Of a stretch of 64,000 nucleotides of DNA, positions 17,363 to 27,087 are shown in pieces; within the stretch, counting starts at the first letter, position 1, and each line of letters opens with the position of its first letter. Source of the stretch: Halioglobus japonicus. GTDB taxonomy: Bacteria > Pseudomonadota > Gammaproteobacteria > Pseudomonadales > Halieaceae. The stretch covers positions 349,451-413,450 of the forward strand of contig CACSIL010000045.1 in the NCBI GenBank assembly GCA_902705825.1, read 5' to 3'. The notes below the pieces were generated by a model. That model did not search any database. It saw nothing but the letters and a program-made list of their open reading frames with translations, and was not told the DNA's origin. Made by a program: the position numbers and the translations under genes.

Positions 17363-18387
17363 GCAATGTCACCGTATACCCGTGGCTCGATTTCAAGCTG
17401 CACACCGAAGGCTTTCTCTACCGATTGCGCTATGTCGTCGGCGAGCTGCAGCAGTTGTGCGCCACGCTCACAACCATAATTGACCAGCACCAGGGCATGG
17501 TCTGCATGCACACCTACGTTGTCGCGCCGAAACCCTTTCCAGCCGCAACGGTCAATCATCCATGCCGCAGACACTTTGACGGTGCCATCGGGTTGAGGAA
17601 AACGCGGCAGTTGTGGATAGGCAGCAGCAAGCGCTTCTGCCGCCTGGCCAGACATCACCGGGTTTTTAAAAAAGCTGCCCGCATTGGGTATTACCGCAGG
17701 GTCCGGCAGTTTACTGCGCCGAATATCGACAACAGCGGCAAACACAGCTGCAGGTGTGGCTTCTGTCTGCGGGTGTTCATCAAAGTAACTGGCCAGCGCG
17801 GGATACGTGGTTTTAACTGCACCATGCAGCGACAACTGTAAATCAACCGCAGTAATCACCAGCTGATCCCTGAGTCTGCCTTTAAATATGCTGTCACGGT
17901 ATCCGAACTCGCACTCCTGGTTTGACAGCTGAACGGTCTTGCCATCGGCGATATTGCAAGCGTGTACCCGCAAGACACTGGAGCACAGTTCCACACCGTA
18001 GGCTCCGATATTCTGTATCGGTGCGGCACCGACAGTGCCGGGTATCAGCGCAAGGTTCTCTAGCCCGAAATAGCCTTGTTGCAGAGTCCAGCGCACGAAC
18101 GCATGCCAGTTTTCACCGGCGGCCACGCGCAGCGTAACGTTATCGATTCCCTTCTTGAGCACCTCAATGCCGTGGGTTTGCTGGCGCAGTACCAATGCAT
18201 TGATATCGCCCGACAGGACGATATTGCTCCCTTCCCCCAACGCGACCACTGGCAACTGCAGCTCCCGCGCTCGCGCCAGCGCCAGCAGTAACTCCTGTTC
18301 GCTGTTAACTGTGGTAAACGCCTGCGCGCGCGCCTGCAGGGCGAGTGTATTGTAGTGTTGCAACGCCTCCCCCCGCTGAATGGTCAT
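17359..18387 (-). CDS. murB: UDP-N-acetylenolpyruvoylglucosamine reductase
   Basis: The 342-residue flavoenzyme reduces UDP-GlcNAc-enolpyruvate to UDP-MurNAc in peptidoglycan synthesis. The FAD-binding segment VALGEGSNIV, the active-site region RDSIFKG and the GSFFKNP motif are present. The length equals that of E. coli MurB (type I). The ATG at 18387 lies four bases after the stop of the phosphatase gene; an in-frame extension of 38 residues overlaps that gene and has no support. Its 3' end overlaps uvrC. Confidence 0.97.
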   Translation of the reverse strand: MTIQRGEALQHYNTLALQARAQAFTTVNSEQELLLALARARELQLPVVALGEGSNIVLSGDINALVLRQQTHGIEVLKKGIDNVTLRVAAGENWHAFVRWTLQQGYFGLENLALIPGTVGAAPIQNIGAYGVELCSSVLRVHACNIADGKTVQLSNQECEFGYRDSIFKGRLRDQLVITAVDLQLSLHGAVKTTYPALASYFDEHPQTEATPAAVFAAVVDIRRSKLPDPAVIPNAGSFFKNPVMSGQAAEALAAAYPQLPRFPQPDGTVKVSAAWMIDRCGWKGFRRDNVGVHADHALVLVNYGCERGAQLLQLADDIAQSVEKAFGVQLEIEPRVYGDIA

Positions 18388-18391
18388 CGCC

Positions 18392-18880
18392 TTAGGAGTG
18401 CCCACCAACGATCCGTTGTAATAAACCAGCGCTGGCGGATTCAACGAGATCCAGTACCTCTGCAAACCCCTGGTCGCCCTTGTAGTAAGGGTCCGGCACA
18501 TCGGTCAGCGGCGTATCCGGGGCGAAGTCGAGAAAAAGGCTCAGGTGACCGCGGTAATCACCTGGGCACAGAGACTGCAGTTCAGCGAGATTGTCCTCGT
18601 CCATGGCCAGTATGTAGTCGAACGTATCAAAGTCGCTGACATTTACCTGGCGCGCACGCAAATAGCTGATGTTATATCCGCGCTCTGCAGCAGCGACTAT
18701 CGCTCGCGGGTCCGGTGTGCTGCCAATATGCCAGTTGCTGGTGCCGCAGGAATCAACAAGGATAGCATCCGCCTGCCCCGCTCGCTGCGCCAACTCGGTA
18801 AAAACGCCCTCGGCAGTGGGTGAGCGACAGATGTTCCCAAGGCATACAAAAAGCACACTGGTTTGATTTGCAGCGGGCAC
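18392..18880 (-). CDS. Low-molecular-weight protein-tyrosine-phosphatase
   Basis: The 162-residue protein has the P-loop CLGNICRSP (C-x5-R) near residue 12 and the catalytic-acid motif DPYYKG near residue 135, both definitive for LMW-PTP. In this neighbourhood (kdsB-PTP-murB, as in Pseudomonas) the physiological target is not known; related enzymes control polysaccharide export. It starts two bases after kdsB stops and its stop is four bases before murB. Confidence 0.95.
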   Translation of the reverse strand: MPAANQTSVLFVCLGNICRSPTAEGVFTELAQRAGQADAILVDSCGTSNWHIGSTPDPRAIVAAAERGYNISYLRARQVNVSDFDTFDYILAMDEDNLAELQSLCPGDYRGHLSLFLDFAPDTPLTDVPDPYYKGDQGFAEVLDLVESASAGLLQRIVGGHS

Positions 18881-18882
18881 TC

Positions 18883-19647
18883 TCAGCCTCCTCCACTCAG
18901 GACTTGTCGAACCATAACGAGATCATCCTGTGTGTCTACACCAGCTGGCACGCGCTGGCACGCCTCGTCCACATGGATACCTACACCGTGGTGCAGCGCT
19001 CGCAGCTGCTCAAGGCATTCCAGTTGCTCCTGCGGCGCGGGCTGCCAGGTCACATAGCGATGCAGAAAACCGGTGCGGTAGGCGTAGATGCCGATGTGTC
19101 GATACCAGTTGCCGGTAGCAGGCATCACATGCTGGTCCTGAAGAAAGGCGTCGCGCGGATAAGGGACAGGGGCGCGACTGAAATACAAAGCCATCCCACC
19201 GGCGTCTCTGACAACCTTCACCGCATTCGGACTTGTCAGCTCGGCGATAGCAGTGATCTCTTCGCACAGCGTGGCGATACCGGCCTGCGTGTGCTGCTCC
19301 AGGTTAGCCGCTACCTGATCGATCACCTGGGGCGGTATCAGTGGTTCATCGCCCTGCACGTTCACCACAATATGCTCGTCGGGCAAACCCAGCTCCTCGA
19401 CCACTTGCTGCAAACGGTCAGTGCCTGAGGGGTGCTCGGGCCGAGTCATACACACCTCGGCGCCAAATGACTGTGCCACATCTACGATGCGTTGATCATC
19501 GGTTGCAATCACCACGCGCTCGGCCGCACTTAACTGCGCCTGCTCCCAGACACGTTGCACCATGGTTTTGCCGAGAATATCCAGCAGGGGTTTACCCGGT
19601 AAGCGTGTCGAGCCGTAGCGCGCAGGTATAACGACTGTGTAGGCCAT
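18883..19647 (-). CDS. kdsB: 3-deoxy-manno-octulosonate cytidylyltransferase
   Basis: The 254-residue cytoplasmic enzyme activates KDO as CMP-KDO for the inner core of lipopolysaccharide. The nucleotide-binding N-terminus [15 protein letters not shown] and the downstream [10 protein letters not shown] and RHIGIYAYR motifs are typical. The length is normal. It starts only 21 bases after exbD, where Pseudomonas-type gene order has lpxK and a small Trm112-like gene; both are absent here. Confidence 0.97.
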   Translation of the reverse strand: MAYTVVIPARYGSTRLPGKPLLDILGKTMVQRVWEQAQLSAAERVVIATDDQRIVDVAQSFGAEVCMTRPEHPSGTDRLQQVVEELGLPDEHIVVNVQGDEPLIPPQVIDQVAANLEQHTQAGIATLCEEITAIAELTSPNAVKVVRDAGGMALYFSRAPVPYPRDAFLQDQHVMPATGNWYRHIGIYAYRTGFLHRYVTWQPAPQEQLECLEQLRALHHGVGIHVDEACQRVPAGVDTQDDLVMVRQVLSGGG

Positions 19648-19668
19648 CGAAGGCTCCCTGATATCCCG

Positions 19669-20100
19669 TTATGGCGCCGCCGGCTCGCTGGCCGGCTGCA
19701 CGGTGGTGATACTCAAATGTACGAAGCCCATTTGTCCGGCTGCATCCATGGCCTTTACAACGTCCTGATGTGCCGCCTGCGCATCGGCAGAGATCATCAT
19801 CGGCATGGTGGTATCGCCAGCTGATATTTTATAGATCGCCGCCTGCAGTGTACGCATGCGGGAATCCACCAGAGCATCACCATTGACGCGGTAGTTGCCC
19901 TCTTCATCCACCAGTATTTCAATCTGTTGCTCCGCCGTTTCCATCGGCTTACCCTCGGCTTCAGGCAGGTCGATACTGAGCTGGGTTTCGCGGGTGAAAG
20001 AAGTCGATACCATGAAGAAAATCAGCAGTAAAAAAACGACGTCAATTAGCGGCGTCAGGTTTACCCCGGTTTCTTCGCGACGCTGCCGCCTGAATTTCAC
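19669..20100 (-). CDS. exbD: ExbD/TolR-family biopolymer transport protein
   Basis: The 143-residue protein has a short cytoplasmic N-terminus (MKFRRQRREETGVNLTPLIDVVFLLLIFFMV). It contains one transmembrane helix with the Asp needed for proton use (PLIDVVFLLL) and a periplasmic domain. With the ExbB-like partner it forms a proton-driven motor for TonB or related functions. Its start overlaps the exbB stop by four bases (ATGA). The name exbD is by family; a dedicated TolR role cannot be excluded. Confidence 0.92.
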   Translation of the reverse strand: MKFRRQRREETGVNLTPLIDVVFLLLIFFMVSTSFTRETQLSIDLPEAEGKPMETAEQQIEILVDEEGNYRVNGDALVDSRMRTLQAAIYKISAGDTTMPMMISADAQAAHQDVVKAMDAAGQMGFVHLSITTVQPASEPAAP

Positions 20101-20726
20101 GCTGCGGCTTCCGTATTCTCTTCACTGTGCAGGGCATCTACCAGCTTGATGGTTTCCTGTTCAAGCTCCACCACAATGGCGTCGATTTTGCCCAAAAAAT
20201 AGCGGTGCATCACCAGCGCCGGTATTGCCACCGTGAGGCCGGCTGCCGTGGTGATCAGCGCCTGCGAGATACCGCCGGCAAGCGCACTGGCATTACCCGA
20301 GCCCTGCACCATAATCTCTGCAAACACTTCTATCATACCGAATACGGTACCCAGCAAACCCAGCAATGGCGTTACGGCGGCAATTGTCCCCAGTGTATTG
20401 AGATAGCGCTCCAGATCATGCACGACATGTGCAGCCGCCTCCTGAATACTCTCCTTCATAACATCGCGCCCGTGGTAGGCATTGGCAAGCCCGGCGGCCA
20501 GAATACGGCCAAGCGGCGAGGATTGGCGCAGCGTGCGCAGTTTGGCGGCATCGAGCTCACCGCGTTTCAACTGTTTCCAAACGGTGGCCAGTAGGTGAGG
20601 TGGCGCTATTTTCTTCGGATTGAGTGTGTAGAAACGCTCTATACAGATGGCCAGCATCAGTATGGAGCACAACACTATGGGCACCATCAACCATCCGCCA
20701 GCCATCAACAATTCAAGCACATTCAC
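20097..20726 (-). CDS. exbB: MotA/TolQ/ExbB-family proton channel protein
   Basis: The best start is a GTG at 20726 after GGGG, giving 209 residues (an upstream extension does not resemble protein; a second GTG two codons on is possible). It has a first hydrophobic helix (WLMVPIVLCSILMLAICIERF), a long cytoplasmic loop, and two further helices containing the conserved GTVFGMIEVF and GISQALITTAAGLTVAIPAL segments of the ExbB/TolQ family. It partners ExbD in a TonB-type motor. It follows comEC by 70 bases in the same direction. Confidence 0.93.
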   Translation of the reverse strand: MNVLELLMAGGWLMVPIVLCSILMLAICIERFYTLNPKKIAPPHLLATVWKQLKRGELDAAKLRTLRQSSPLGRILAAGLANAYHGRDVMKESIQEAAAHVVHDLERYLNTLGTIAAVTPLLGLLGTVFGMIEVFAEIMVQGSGNASALAGGISQALITTAAGLTVAIPALVMHRYFLGKIDAIVVELEQETIKLVDALHSEENTEAAA

Positions 20727-20796
20727 GCCCCGTCCAGAGAAAATTATGGACGCATTATACGCATAGCATCGCAGGTGGGTGAAGCCGCAGCGCCGG

Positions 20797-23112
20797 TCAC
20801 ATCCAATATCGGCGTACTGCCTGACGATATGCCCATATCTGCAGTTCCTCTGCCGGCTCGATGGTGAATTCCAGCCCCCCAGCTGCCGCCGTGGACAGCA
20901 CGATAGCCTTGCGCTGGTTAAGCCGCGCAATCACGTCGGCGTGCGGGTGTCCGAACCTGTTGGCATAACCGCTGCTGATCACGACTATCTGCGGCTGCAC
21001 GTACTTGAGAAATGCTGTGGATGTGGACGTTTTACTGCCGTGATGCGCCGCAGCCAGCCATTCGCTCAACAGGTCTTCACCCCAGTATCGCACCAGCATT
21101 TTTTCGCGCCCGGATTCAATATCGCCCGGCAATAGCAGGCGATATTCGCCCACCTGTATCTGCAGCACACAGGAACTATCGTTGCGACGACGCGGTATCT
21201 CCTGCGCCGGCGACAAAAACTGAAACGTCTGCCCGCCAGGCCAGCGCCACGCCTCTCCGGCAACACAGGGTCGCCCTACCGGTGTACCTCTCTCATCCAC
21301 CATATTCACGCCTCCATAGCGCAACCGCTCGACCGTCAATTCTTCTCTGATCGCGGTCGTACCGGCACTGTGGTCAAGATCCGGGTGACTGATAATGAGG
21401 GTATCTAACGCAGTAATACCCTTGCGCTGCAGATACGGTAAAACAGCGAGGGTGGCCAGGTTCACGCCGTCCGGGTCCCCGCCGCCTGTATCATAGAGCA
21501 GAGCGCGCTGCCCCGAGCGCACAACCACCGCGGTACCCTGCCCTACATCCAACACAGACACTTCCGTACGGGCGGCAGGTGAGTCAGCCGGTGGCTGTAA
21601 CGGCAACACCATGGGTACGGCCATCAATAATGCCAACACTTTCAAGGTACTGCGTCCTGGTAGCACACACAGGGCCACTGCCAACACGCCCAGCAGGGCC
21701 AACTCAAGATCAGCCGTTAAAGGCCTATACAGCCAGTTGCCACTGCTTGCGGCCAGTTCACCTGCCAGCGGTAACAGGTAATCCAGTGGCCAGGCGGCCA
21801 GGTACCAGATTGACGAGGCTACGCCCCACCCACACAGGTAGCACAGCGCAGCAAGCAGCGTGAGGGGCACCACCACCCAACCCACTAGCGGTATCATCAG
21901 TAGATTTGCCAGTAACGCAACCAGGCTGCCACCGCCAAAAAACAGCGCACCTAATGGCAGCATAAACAACGATATAGCGGCCTGCGTCTGCACGGCCCGG
22001 CGCAACGACCCAACACCGCGCTGCCATAACCCAAACCACAGCAGTGCCCCCACGGCACCAAACGACAGCCAAAAACCGCTGCCCACGGCAGCTAGCGGGC
22101 GCAGCAACAATACACAAACAGCGGCCAGTAGCAGGCTATTAGCTGACCCCGCTTTGCGCCCAGCTACGCTGGCCAGGACAAAACAGGCCAGCATGCATAA
22201 CGCGCGTTGCACCGGCAGCGACATCCCGGCCAGCGCACCATACAGACAGGCAAGAAACAGTGCAGAAACCGACGGCAACCAACGCCCGCCAGCGCAGATG
22301 GGCGACACCAGACGCAGCAAAAAGCCACCGACCAAATAGCCAACGGCAGCCACCATACCCACATGCAAGCCGGAAATAACCAATAGGTGATTGATGCCAA
22401 ACTGCTGAAATAGTGACCACAGCGGTGCCCCAACGCCGCTGCTATCCGCTACCGATATCGCCTGCAACACAGCTGCCACATCGGGTTCCAGCCCGAGGCT
22501 GGCGATACCCGCACTGATACGCTGCCGCAGACGATCCGGTAACGCAGACAGTCCCGCGGCTCTGGCATTCAGGTGGGGAGCCTGTGCGCTCTCTCGAACA
22601 CTGCCGACAGCATCGATACCTTTGCGGGCAAACCATTCCTGTATGTTGTAGACACCCCGGTTCCCCAGGCCCCAGATGGATTTCAGCCTGACTTCAAACT
22701 GCCACTCATCGCCAGGTTGTATCACGTGGTCCCCGTAGTAGGACAACTGCAGTGTTTGGGGGCCTGCGCACTGCATGGGCTGCAGGTCTGTCACGGTAAA
22801 CTCAAACCGTTGGCGCGGCACGCCAGCGCGTATCAAACTGTCTCTGGGCAGAGAGCTTACTGTCCCGGTTACAGTCAGCGGTAAGCCAACACAGCTCTGA
22901 GCGATACGTGTGTGTAACAACAGCTCGCCGTGAACACAGCCCAAAACACAACCGAGGCTGAACCCTGCAAGAAATGCACATATTGGAGTTCGCCGAAACG
23001 TCACCGTCAGCGCTGCGGCGCCGAACAGCAGCAACACCGGCCACGGTGGCAGGACAGGCCAGAAGCCGACCGCCACAATGCCCGACACCAGACCAATCAT
23101 CCATGATTGCAT
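20797..23112 (-). CDS. comEC: DNA internalization-related competence protein ComEC/Rec2
   Basis: The 771-residue inner-membrane protein has an N-terminal DUF4131-type region (about residues 1-190), a central multi-helix Competence domain (with LLVISGLHVGMVA) and a C-terminal metallo-beta-lactamase domain (ISHPDLDHSAG, LLLPGDIE and AAHHGSKTS). It is expected to form the channel for single-stranded DNA during natural transformation. No other competence gene is present in the window, so whether this strain is transformable is unknown. Confidence 0.95.
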   Translation of the reverse strand: MQSWMIGLVSGIVAVGFWPVLPPWPVLLLFGAAALTVTFRRTPICAFLAGFSLGCVLGCVHGELLLHTRIAQSCVGLPLTVTGTVSSLPRDSLIRAGVPRQRFEFTVTDLQPMQCAGPQTLQLSYYGDHVIQPGDEWQFEVRLKSIWGLGNRGVYNIQEWFARKGIDAVGSVRESAQAPHLNARAAGLSALPDRLRQRISAGIASLGLEPDVAAVLQAISVADSSGVGAPLWSLFQQFGINHLLVISGLHVGMVAAVGYLVGGFLLRLVSPICAGGRWLPSVSALFLACLYGALAGMSLPVQRALCMLACFVLASVAGRKAGSANSLLLAAVCVLLLRPLAAVGSGFWLSFGAVGALLWFGLWQRGVGSLRRAVQTQAAISLFMLPLGALFFGGGSLVALLANLLMIPLVGWVVVPLTLLAALCYLCGWGVASSIWYLAAWPLDYLLPLAGELAASSGNWLYRPLTADLELALLGVLAVALCVLPGRSTLKVLALLMAVPMVLPLQPPADSPAARTEVSVLDVGQGTAVVVRSGQRALLYDTGGGDPDGVNLATLAVLPYLQRKGITALDTLIISHPDLDHSAGTTAIREELTVERLRYGGVNMVDERGTPVGRPCVAGEAWRWPGGQTFQFLSPAQEIPRRRNDSSCVLQIQVGEYRLLLPGDIESGREKMLVRYWGEDLLSEWLAAAHHGSKTSTSTAFLKYVQPQIVVISSGYANRFGHPHADVIARLNQRKAIVLSTAAAGGLEFTIEPAEELQIWAYRQAVRRYWM

Positions 23113-23372
23113 AGGGCGCTTCCTGAGCAGTTGATCTGCACGATTGCAATGTTTTGGCTACAGGTCCCGCATGGCCTGCACTATGCAAAGCGTTGCAGGC
23201 CGTGCAAATTGCAAACGGCGTCACAACCCGCTACGCAAAATCCGGTTTAAAAGCAGCCGCCGATAACGCATAATGCCCAACGCGAATAAAGCCCTGCGAG
23301 TCCAGTGCGTCGAGCGTGGCAGTCAAACACATAGACCTGCAAATGGGCAGGTCACATTCGACCACGCCGGAT

Positions 23373-23912
23373 ATGCCTAAAAAAATCCTCAGACGAATTG
23401 TTCCAAGCCCCGGAAAAGTCCGCAGGATGAAAGCGCTTGGTGTGCTTGGCGACTGGGTCTACGCCAGCAACCTTTGGCACCTAAACCGCTATTCCGCGTC
23501 TATGGCTTTTTTTGTCGGCCTGTTCATTGCGTTTATGCCAATTCCTGGCCAAACGGTTGTCGCCGCTATGTTGGCGGTGTTGGTGCGCTGTAATCTTCCC
23601 CTGGCCGTGACACTGGTCTTCATCACCAACCCACTGACCATGGCACCCATATTTTTCATGGCTTATGAGATCGGTGCGTTGATAATTGATGTGCCGGTCA
23701 AGGAAGTTCAGATGGCGCTGAGCTTTCACTGGCTTACCAATAGTCTGGCAGCGATCTGGAAGCCATTCCTGTTGGGATGCCTGCTCTGTGGGCTATTTTT
23801 CGGCAGTGTTGGTTATTTTGTTATCAGCCTGATGTGGCGATGGCATGTCGTAAGACAGTGGCAGGCTCGCAAGCGAACCCGCGAAGCTCGAAAGCTCAAC
23901 GATCCTGATTGA
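23373..23912 (+). CDS. DUF2062 membrane protein
   Basis: The 179-residue protein has an arginine-rich N-terminus (MPKKILRRIVPSPGKVRR) then hydrophobic helices with the family pattern GLFIAFMPIPGQTVVAAMLAV and VFITNPLTMAPIFF, and a basic C-terminal tail. This matches DUF2062, whose function is unknown. I chose the ATG at 23373 because the N-terminus then matches family members; an upstream ATG adds 19 residues. It sits between comEC and lolE as in Pseudomonas. Its 3' end overlaps that of lolE by 17 bases in convergent orientation. Confidence 0.88.
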   Translation: MPKKILRRIVPSPGKVRRMKALGVLGDWVYASNLWHLNRYSASMAFFVGLFIAFMPIPGQTVVAAMLAVLVRCNLPLAVTLVFITNPLTMAPIFFMAYEIGALIIDVPVKEVQMALSFHWLTNSLAAIWKPFLLGCLLCGLFFGSVGYFVISLMWRWHVVRQWQARKRTREARKLNDPD

Positions 23913-25140
23913 GGATCATCGCGGGGGCCATTTTGGCCGCACGCCTGGCCGGGTAAATGGCCGCGACCACGCACATCCCCAGTGCTATACCACCGACCGT
24001 AAAGATATCTCTAGCCAGTAAATCCACAGGCAAGAACGACACGGGATAGACATCGGTATTGAGGAACTGCATACCCAGCATATCCTCCAGCCAACTCACC
24101 AGTCCCTGTACAGCAAGACTGCCCAGCGCGCCGAAGACACTGCCCAGCACCACACCGACCAGACCAATCATCGCGCCCTGTAGCACGAAAATCCAGGCAA
24201 TGTCGGAACCGGTGGCACCCAGAGTGCGCAATATGGCGATGTTGCCCTGCTTGTCGAGCACCACCAACACCAGCGACGACACAACGTTGAAAGCCGCCAC
24301 TGCGATAATCGAAAACAGCAGAATAGAGACCATGTCGCGCGACAACTGAATAGCGACGTACAGGTTGCCATGTGTCAACATCCAATTGGTGCTGTAGTAA
24401 CCCGGCGGGAGAATCTCCTGTAACTCCCAACCAATTTGTTGCACGTCAAACAAGCGGTTTGTCGAGACCCGGAAGCCGCTGACCCGGCCGTTGAGGCCTG
24501 CCAGTTCCGACGCCAGATCGAGATGCACCAGCGCGACGGTCTGGTCCAACTCTGTTCCGGTATTCAGGATTGCGCTCAACTGCACTGTTTCAAAACGCGC
24601 CGGCCCCATGGCCCCGCCCTGCCCCGTGCCCGGCACAATCAGATTCAATCGCTCGCCGATTTTTACATCCAGATTTTGCGCTACGCCAGAACCCAGGATG
24701 AGCCCCTTGTCCTGCTGCTTGAAATTCGCGGCCTCATTGGCTTTTAGATACGCCTCCAAAGATTCAAATGCGCCAGACTCATCCGTCGAAAGACCGATAC
24801 CCCGTACGGTTTCGATATCGGTACCGCGTGTGACAAGCGCATCAAACTGGGCGAAGGGCGTGACCTCCTCCACCGCTGGGTGACGTTTGATCAGCTCAAT
24901 CGCCTGCTCCTCATTATCGATGGATATCGCCGAATACACGGTGATGTGCGGAACCAACGAAAGAATTCGCTCGCGCATCTCCTTGTCGAAACCGTTCATG
25001 ACGGACAGCACAATGATTAGCAGGCTGATCGCGAGCACCAGCCCCAGCATGGACAGCGAGGACAAAAAAGCTGACAGGTGACCCTGACCAAACGCAAAGG
25101 TGTAGCGCACCGCGATACGCAAACGCTCCAGACGGGTCAC
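23896..25140 (-). CDS. lolE: Lipoprotein-releasing ABC permease, LolE-like
   Basis: The 414-residue inner-membrane permease belongs to the LolC/LolE family. It has an N-terminal helix followed by the MNGFDKEMRERILSLVPH segment, a large periplasmic domain and three C-terminal helices. It extracts outer-membrane-destined lipoproteins and passes them to LolA, driven by LolD. The GTG start overlaps the lolD stop by four bases. Assignment to LolE rather than LolC rests on gene order. Confidence 0.93.
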   Translation of the reverse strand: MTRLERLRIAVRYTFAFGQGHLSAFLSSLSMLGLVLAISLLIIVLSVMNGFDKEMRERILSLVPHITVYSAISIDNEEQAIELIKRHPAVEEVTPFAQFDALVTRGTDIETVRGIGLSTDESGAFESLEAYLKANEAANFKQQDKGLILGSGVAQNLDVKIGERLNLIVPGTGQGGAMGPARFETVQLSAILNTGTELDQTVALVHLDLASELAGLNGRVSGFRVSTNRLFDVQQIGWELQEILPPGYYSTNWMLTHGNLYVAIQLSRDMVSILLFSIIAVAAFNVVSSLVLVVLDKQGNIAILRTLGATGSDIAWIFVLQGAMIGLVGVVLGSVFGALGSLAVQGLVSWLEDMLGMQFLNTDVYPVSFLPVDLLARDIFTVGGIALGMCVVAAIYPARRAAKMAPAMILNQDR

Positions 25141-25817
25141 TGCAACTCCTGCAGAACACCGTCGCGCAATTCCAGCGTACGGTTCATATGAGCGGCAATT
25201 GCAGGGTCATGCGTCACTACGACAAAGGATGCGAGGTCCTGTCCGAGTTCATCGATCAGTGCCAACACCTGTGCGGCAGAGCGTGGATCCAGGTTGCCCG
25301 TGGGCTCATCCAGCAGCACACAGTCGGGGCGGGTTACCAGCGCCCTGGCGATCGCGACGCGCTGTCGCTCACCACCGGACAACTGGGCGGGCCTATGTGA
25401 CAGCCTGTGCCCCATACCCACTCGCTCGAGCATTTTTTCGGCAGATTGCCAGGCAGCTTTACGAGGGCTGCCGCCAATCAGTAACGGCATGGCAACATTT
25501 TCCTGTGCATCGAATTCTGGCAGCAAATGATGAAACTGATAGACGAAGCCGAGCTGTTCATTGCGCAGGCGACACAGCGCGGCTTCATTCAGTTGGGTCA
25601 GATCCCTGCCCCGCATCAACACTTTGCCACTACTGGGGTAATCGAGGCCTCCAAGCAGGTTCAGCAACGTGGATTTGCCAGAACCGGAACCACCGACAAT
25701 GGCGATTTTTTCGCCCGCCAAAAGCGTTAGATCAACGCTTCGCAACACAGTAACTGATTTGTCGCCATCGTCGTAAACACGACACAAGCCCTCGCACTGC
25801 AATACCACATCATTCAT
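25137..25817 (-). CDS. lolD: Lipoprotein-releasing ABC transporter ATPase LolD
   Basis: The 226-residue ATPase has Walker A GGSGSGKST, the signature LSGGERQRVAIARAL, Walker B VLLDEPTGNLD and a switch histidine in VVTHDP. It drives the LolC/LolE permeases. It overlaps lolC by eight bases and lolE by four, so translation of the complex is tightly linked. Confidence 0.97.
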   Translation of the reverse strand: MNDVVLQCEGLCRVYDDGDKSVTVLRSVDLTLLAGEKIAIVGGSGSGKSTLLNLLGGLDYPSSGKVLMRGRDLTQLNEAALCRLRNEQLGFVYQFHHLLPEFDAQENVAMPLLIGGSPRKAAWQSAEKMLERVGMGHRLSHRPAQLSGGERQRVAIARALVTRPDCVLLDEPTGNLDPRSAAQVLALIDELGQDLASFVVVTHDPAIAAHMNRTLELRDGVLQELQ

Positions 25818-27072
25818 AACGCAACACCTCGGCTGGCGCGATACTGGCGGCTCGCCAGGCGGGATACAGTGTCGCCAGCAAACTCAAAATAAACGAGGCA
25901 AGGACAACCATCGCCACATCCAGACCTTGTAAATCGGCGGGGAGTTCACTGATAAAGTAAACAGTTGGATCGAATAGCTTCATCCCCAGCACATTCTCTA
26001 TTGTCGCTGTGATCGCCGCGATATTCGTCGCCAGGACCACGCCCAGCAGTGCCCCCAGCGTGATGCCAACTCCCGCCAGTACCAGGCCGTGCGCAACAAA
26101 GATCGCCATAATGCCGCCGGCGCGCGCGCCCATGGTGCGCAATACAGCAATATCACGGCGCTTTTCCGCCACCGACATGACCAGCGTGGAAACAATATTA
26201 AAGGCCGCCACGGCGACCACGCTGAGTAACAGCAGGCTGACCATAACCTTCTCCAGCTTAACCGCGCGAAACAGCGAGCCCTGAGTCTGGCTCCAGTCTT
26301 TGACCACATACGATGGAGGCAGATCAGCCGCCAGCGCACGCATAATTTCCGGTGCTGCAAACAGATCCCGAGTTTTGATCTGCAGGCCATCAACCTTGCC
26401 TTTACTGCCGAGTAGCTTTTGGCCCGTCGATAGCGATATATAAGCCTGATAGGCGTCCGGTTGGGCCCCGATCTGGAATAGACCGGTGACAAGCAGTCGT
26501 TTACTGCGCGGAAACAGGCCAAGTGGTGTCACAGTCAGGCGCGGAACAGTAACCTCTACATAATCTCCTGGAACCACGCGGAGCATACTTGCCAACGTGG
26601 CGCCCAGAACGACGTTGAACCCATCTTCCTGCAAGCTGTCCAGATCACCGGCGATCATGGCCGAGGGCAGATCAGAGACACCACCTTCCAACTGGGGGTC
26701 TACCGCAGTGAGTACCACACCGCGGCGTGTGCTGTTATTGCCAAGAATCGCTTTCTCTGAAATATACGGTGCCACGGCGATAATATCCGCAGCTGCTGCG
26801 ATCTGTTCCTTGAGTTGCGGCCACTGCGCAATACCACCACTGTCGCTTTCGACAAAACCGTGTGGCACCAGTGACAGAATTCGGCCGCGCAGTTCACCGG
26901 CAAATCCGTTCATAATCGCAAGCACCACGATGAGGCTGGCAACACCGAGCACCATACCCAGCATCGACACTGTGGCGATAACAGAGGTAAAGCGATTACG
27001 TTTTCGACTGAAACTGTAACGCACGCCAATAAAGGGCGCGTAGTTTGCGATGGTGGTGCCAGAAGCGCTCAC
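25810..27072 (-). CDS. lolC: Lipoprotein-releasing ABC permease, LolC-like
   Basis: The 420-residue protein is a paralogue of the LolE-like permease, with the same MNGFAGELRGRILSLVPH segment after the first helix, a periplasmic region and a C-terminal three-helix block. It begins 15 bases after nqrM, so Lol and Na+-NQR genes may share a transcript. With LolD and LolE it forms the lipoprotein sorting exporter. Confidence 0.93.
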   Translation of the reverse strand: MSASGTTIANYAPFIGVRYSFSRKRNRFTSVIATVSMLGMVLGVASLIVVLAIMNGFAGELRGRILSLVPHGFVESDSGGIAQWPQLKEQIAAAADIIAVAPYISEKAILGNNSTRRGVVLTAVDPQLEGGVSDLPSAMIAGDLDSLQEDGFNVVLGATLASMLRVVPGDYVEVTVPRLTVTPLGLFPRSKRLLVTGLFQIGAQPDAYQAYISLSTGQKLLGSKGKVDGLQIKTRDLFAAPEIMRALAADLPPSYVVKDWSQTQGSLFRAVKLEKVMVSLLLLSVVAVAAFNIVSTLVMSVAEKRRDIAVLRTMGARAGGIMAIFVAHGLVLAGVGITLGALLGVVLATNIAAITATIENVLGMKLFDPTVYFISELPADLQGLDVAMVVLASFILSLLATLYPAWRAASIAPAEVLRYE

Positions 27073-27087
27073 GTCGGCTGTCCGATA

